A stretch of DNA of 7,632 nucleotides from Betaproteobacteria bacterium (GTDB lineage Bacteria; Pseudomonadota; Gammaproteobacteria; Burkholderiales; SG8-39), in contig QYQC01000145.1 of the NCBI GenBank assembly GCA_007280315.1, positions 1-7,632 of the forward strand. Direction: 5' to 3'. Shown piece after piece: positions 5,904-7,632 of this stretch. The stretch's first letter is position 1; each line of letters starts with the position of its first letter. The notes beneath the pieces are model-generated. The model did not search any database. It was not told the origin of the DNA and saw only the letters and a program-made list of their open reading frames with translations. The position numbers and the translations under genes are program-made.

Positions 5904-7604
5904 TCAGCGCTTGAATGCTTCCCGGTATTTCGACGTAATCGGATAGCGCCAGTCCTTGCCAAAGCCGCGCTGGGTGATGCGGATTCCGACCGGCGCCTGG
6001 CGGCGCTTGTATTCGTTTCGCGTGATCAGCCCGACCACGCGCGCCACGTCCTCCTCGCGCTGGCCACTGGCGACTATCTCCGCAGGACTCAGATTCTGCT
6101 CCATGTAGGCGCACATGATGGCGTCGAGCACCGCATATGGCGGCAGGCTGTCCTGGTCGGTCTGATCCGGGCGCAGCTCGGCCGAAGGCGCGCGTTCGAT
6201 GATGCGCCGCGGAATCACCTCTCCGAGCGAATTGCGGTATTCGGCGAGGCGATAGACCAGGGTCTTGGCCACATCCTTGATCGCGGCAAAACCGCCGGCC
6301 ATGTCGCCGTACAGAGTGGAGTAGCCCACCGCCATCTCCGATTTGTTTCCCGTGGTGAGCACGATGGAGCCGAACTTGTTGGATAACGCCATCAGCAGCG
6401 TGCCGCGGATGCGTGCCTGCAGATTTTCTTCGGTGGCATCCTCCGCCCGCCCCTGAAATTCGCCGGCGAGCGCGGCAAGAAAGCAATCGAACATCGGCTT
6501 GATCGCTATTTCGTCATAGCGCACGCCCAGGCGCTTGACCATGTCGCGCGAATCGAGCCAGCTGATGTCGGCGGTGTACTGCGACGGCATCATCAACGCG
6601 CGCACCTTGTCCGCGCCGAGCGCGTCGCAGGCAATCGCCAGCGTCAGCGCCGAGTCGATGCCGCCCGACATCCCCAGAATCGCGCCGGGAAAGCCGTTCT
6701 TTCCGAGGTAATCGCGCACGCCGAGACACAGCGCTCCGTAGACGGACGCCTCGAACGACAGGGTCGGCGCGCACTCGCCGCGCTGCGGCACGCCGTCGAC
6801 AATGTCGATGTAGCCCAGCGCCTCCTGGAAGAACGAAAACTGATGCGTCGTGTCGCCGCGCGCATCCAGCGCAAAGGACGCGCCGTCGAATACAAGTTCG
6901 TCCTGGCCGCCGATCAGGTTTGCATAAACGATCGCGAGGCCGGTTTCCGCGGCGCGGTTGCGCGCCACCGCCAGGCGCGACGCATGCTGGCGGGTGTGAT
7001 AGGGCGAAGCGTTCAGCACCAGCAGCACCTGCGCGCCGGCGGCGCGCGCCAGGCGCGGCGCCTCGGCCTGCCACACCCTGCCCTGCCTGTCCGCGTCGGC
7101 GCCCGGCCGCACGGCGCTGGCGCCGGCTTCCACCGGTCCCTGCTCGCCCCAAAGATCTTCGCAGATATTGAGTGCAAAACGCGTGCCGTTCAGTTCGAAC
7201 ACCACCGGTTCACTGCCGGGCTCGAAATAACGATCTTCGTCGAACACCGTGTAATTGGGCAGATTGTGCTTGCGATAGGTCGCGGCAATCCTGCCTTCGT
7301 GCAGCAGCGACGCCGCGTTGTAGCGCCGGCCGCCGGCGAGCTGCGGATGTCCGACCACGATCCTGATTCCCTGGGCCGCGGCGGCAAGTTCCTCCAGCCT
7401 CGCCGCGCAGTCGCGGAAGAATCCGTCACGCAGCAGCAAGTCCTCGGGAGGATAGCCGCACAGCGACAGCTCCGGAGTCAGCAATAGCGCGGCGCCGGCA
7501 GCCTTGGCGCGTGCGGCGCAATCCAGAATTTTGGCGGCATTGCCAGCAAGGTCGCCGAGCACGCAATTGATCTGCGCGACAGCGATTTTTACCGTGTTGC
7601 TCAT
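5904..7604 (-). CDS. nadE: Glutamine-dependent NAD+ synthetase
   Basis: Last step of NAD synthesis: amidates deamido-NAD+ using ATP and ammonia released from glutamine. It has 566 residues, matching the two-domain form. The N-terminal nitrilase-type glutaminase domain shows the catalytic triad: Glu45 in TPELSLCGYPPEDLL, Lys112 in RKHNLPNYTVFDEDRYFEPG and Cys148 in LNICEDLWG. The C-terminal synthetase domain has the PP-loop GMSGGIDSALTLAIA (SGGIDS at 313-318), then LTTGNKSEMAVGYSTLYGDMAGGFAAIKDV, and near the end RRQAPVGIRITQRGFGKDWRYPI. The ATG at 7604 is preferred because SNTVKIAVAQIN begins the domain directly; a GTG at 7631 is in frame but would lie upstream of the predicted -10 box. The PII gene follows after 80 bases, probably a shared transcript. 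A 16-base GC palindrome lies just after its stop (5882-5897). Confidence 0.96.
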   Translation of the reverse strand: MSNTVKIAVAQINCVLGDLAGNAAKILDCAARAKAAGAALLLTPELSLCGYPPEDLLLRDGFFRDCAARLEELAAAAQGIRIVVGHPQLAGGRRYNAASLLHEGRIAATYRKHNLPNYTVFDEDRYFEPGSEPVVFELNGTRFALNICEDLWGEQGPVEAGASAVRPGADADRQGRVWQAEAPRLARAAGAQVLLVLNASPYHTRQHASRLAVARNRAAETGLAIVYANLIGGQDELVFDGASFALDARGDTTHQFSFFQEALGYIDIVDGVPQRGECAPTLSFEASVYGALCLGVRDYLGKNGFPGAILGMSGGIDSALTLAIACDALGADKVRALMMPSQYTADISWLDSRDMVKRLGVRYDEIAIKPMFDCFLAALAGEFQGRAEDATEENLQARIRGTLLMALSNKFGSIVLTTGNKSEMAVGYSTLYGDMAGGFAAIKDVAKTLVYRLAEYRNSLGEVIPRRIIERAPSAELRPDQTDQDSLPPYAVLDAIMCAYMEQNLSPAEIVASGQREEDVARVVGLITRNEYKRRQAPVGIRITQRGFGKDWRYPITSKYREAFKR

Positions 7605-7610
7605 CGGCGG

Positions 7611-7616
7611 ATTATA
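7611..7616 (-). promoter_or_regulatory. Perfect -10 box (TATAAT) abutting the nadE start
   Basis: TATAAT on the minus strand is followed by CCGCCG and then ATG at 7604. Standard spacing would put transcription start at or within a base or two of the A of the ATG. The -35 would lie just outside the window and cannot be inspected. No Shine-Dalgarno is visible, which fits a leaderless message or an upstream start. Confidence 0.5.
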
Positions 7617-7632
7617 ACGCTTGCAGCGCACC

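Overview
The window is GC-rich chromosomal DNA that looks like a betaproteobacterium. This rests on family and neighbourhood recognition, not on a search: a TrxB followed by a YdaL/SmrA-type Smr protein, a glutamine-dependent NAD synthetase followed by a PII protein, and a TpsB/TpsA pair of a type common in environmental betaproteobacteria.

Layout, left to right. Positions 1-1001 (minus strand) are the N-terminal third or so of a large two-partner-secretion exoprotein (TpsA, filamentous-haemagglutinin type), running off the left edge. A 374-base gap follows, then its outer-membrane transporter TpsB (1376-3229, minus). TpsB lies upstream of TpsA in transcription, so the two form a B-then-A locus. 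A 231-base divergent promoter region (3230-3460) separates tpsB from trxB (3461-4408, plus). Next on the plus strand comes an Smr-domain gene (4617-5168). A convergent intergenic stretch (5169-5485) follows, then on the minus strand a PII gene, glnB (5486-5823), broken by a one-base deletion, and the complete nadE (5904-7604), which is transcribed towards glnB.

The part that ordinary gene content does not explain is a set of three structured repeats around smr (4465-4553, 5205-5294, 5341-5428). Each has an ACCC box, two bases, a long hairpin with 22-base arms and a short loop, and then a second GC-rich hairpin. The first two are near-copies in direct orientation. The third is inverted. It keeps the inner stem and the loop of the second copy exactly, but the outer part of both arms is a different sequence that is still palindromic. 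Structure is therefore conserved while stem sequence changes.

Other points: TpsB carries an in-frame partial duplication of the start of its first POTRA domain. tpsA and tpsB appear to use GTG and TTG starts. nadE has a perfect -10 box placed so that its mRNA would be leaderless or nearly so. Functionally the genes are independent: adhesin/exoprotein secretion, thiol redox, RNA-associated nuclease or ribosome quality control, nitrogen signalling and NAD synthesis. I see no defence system, CRISPR array, tRNA, rRNA or transposase gene.
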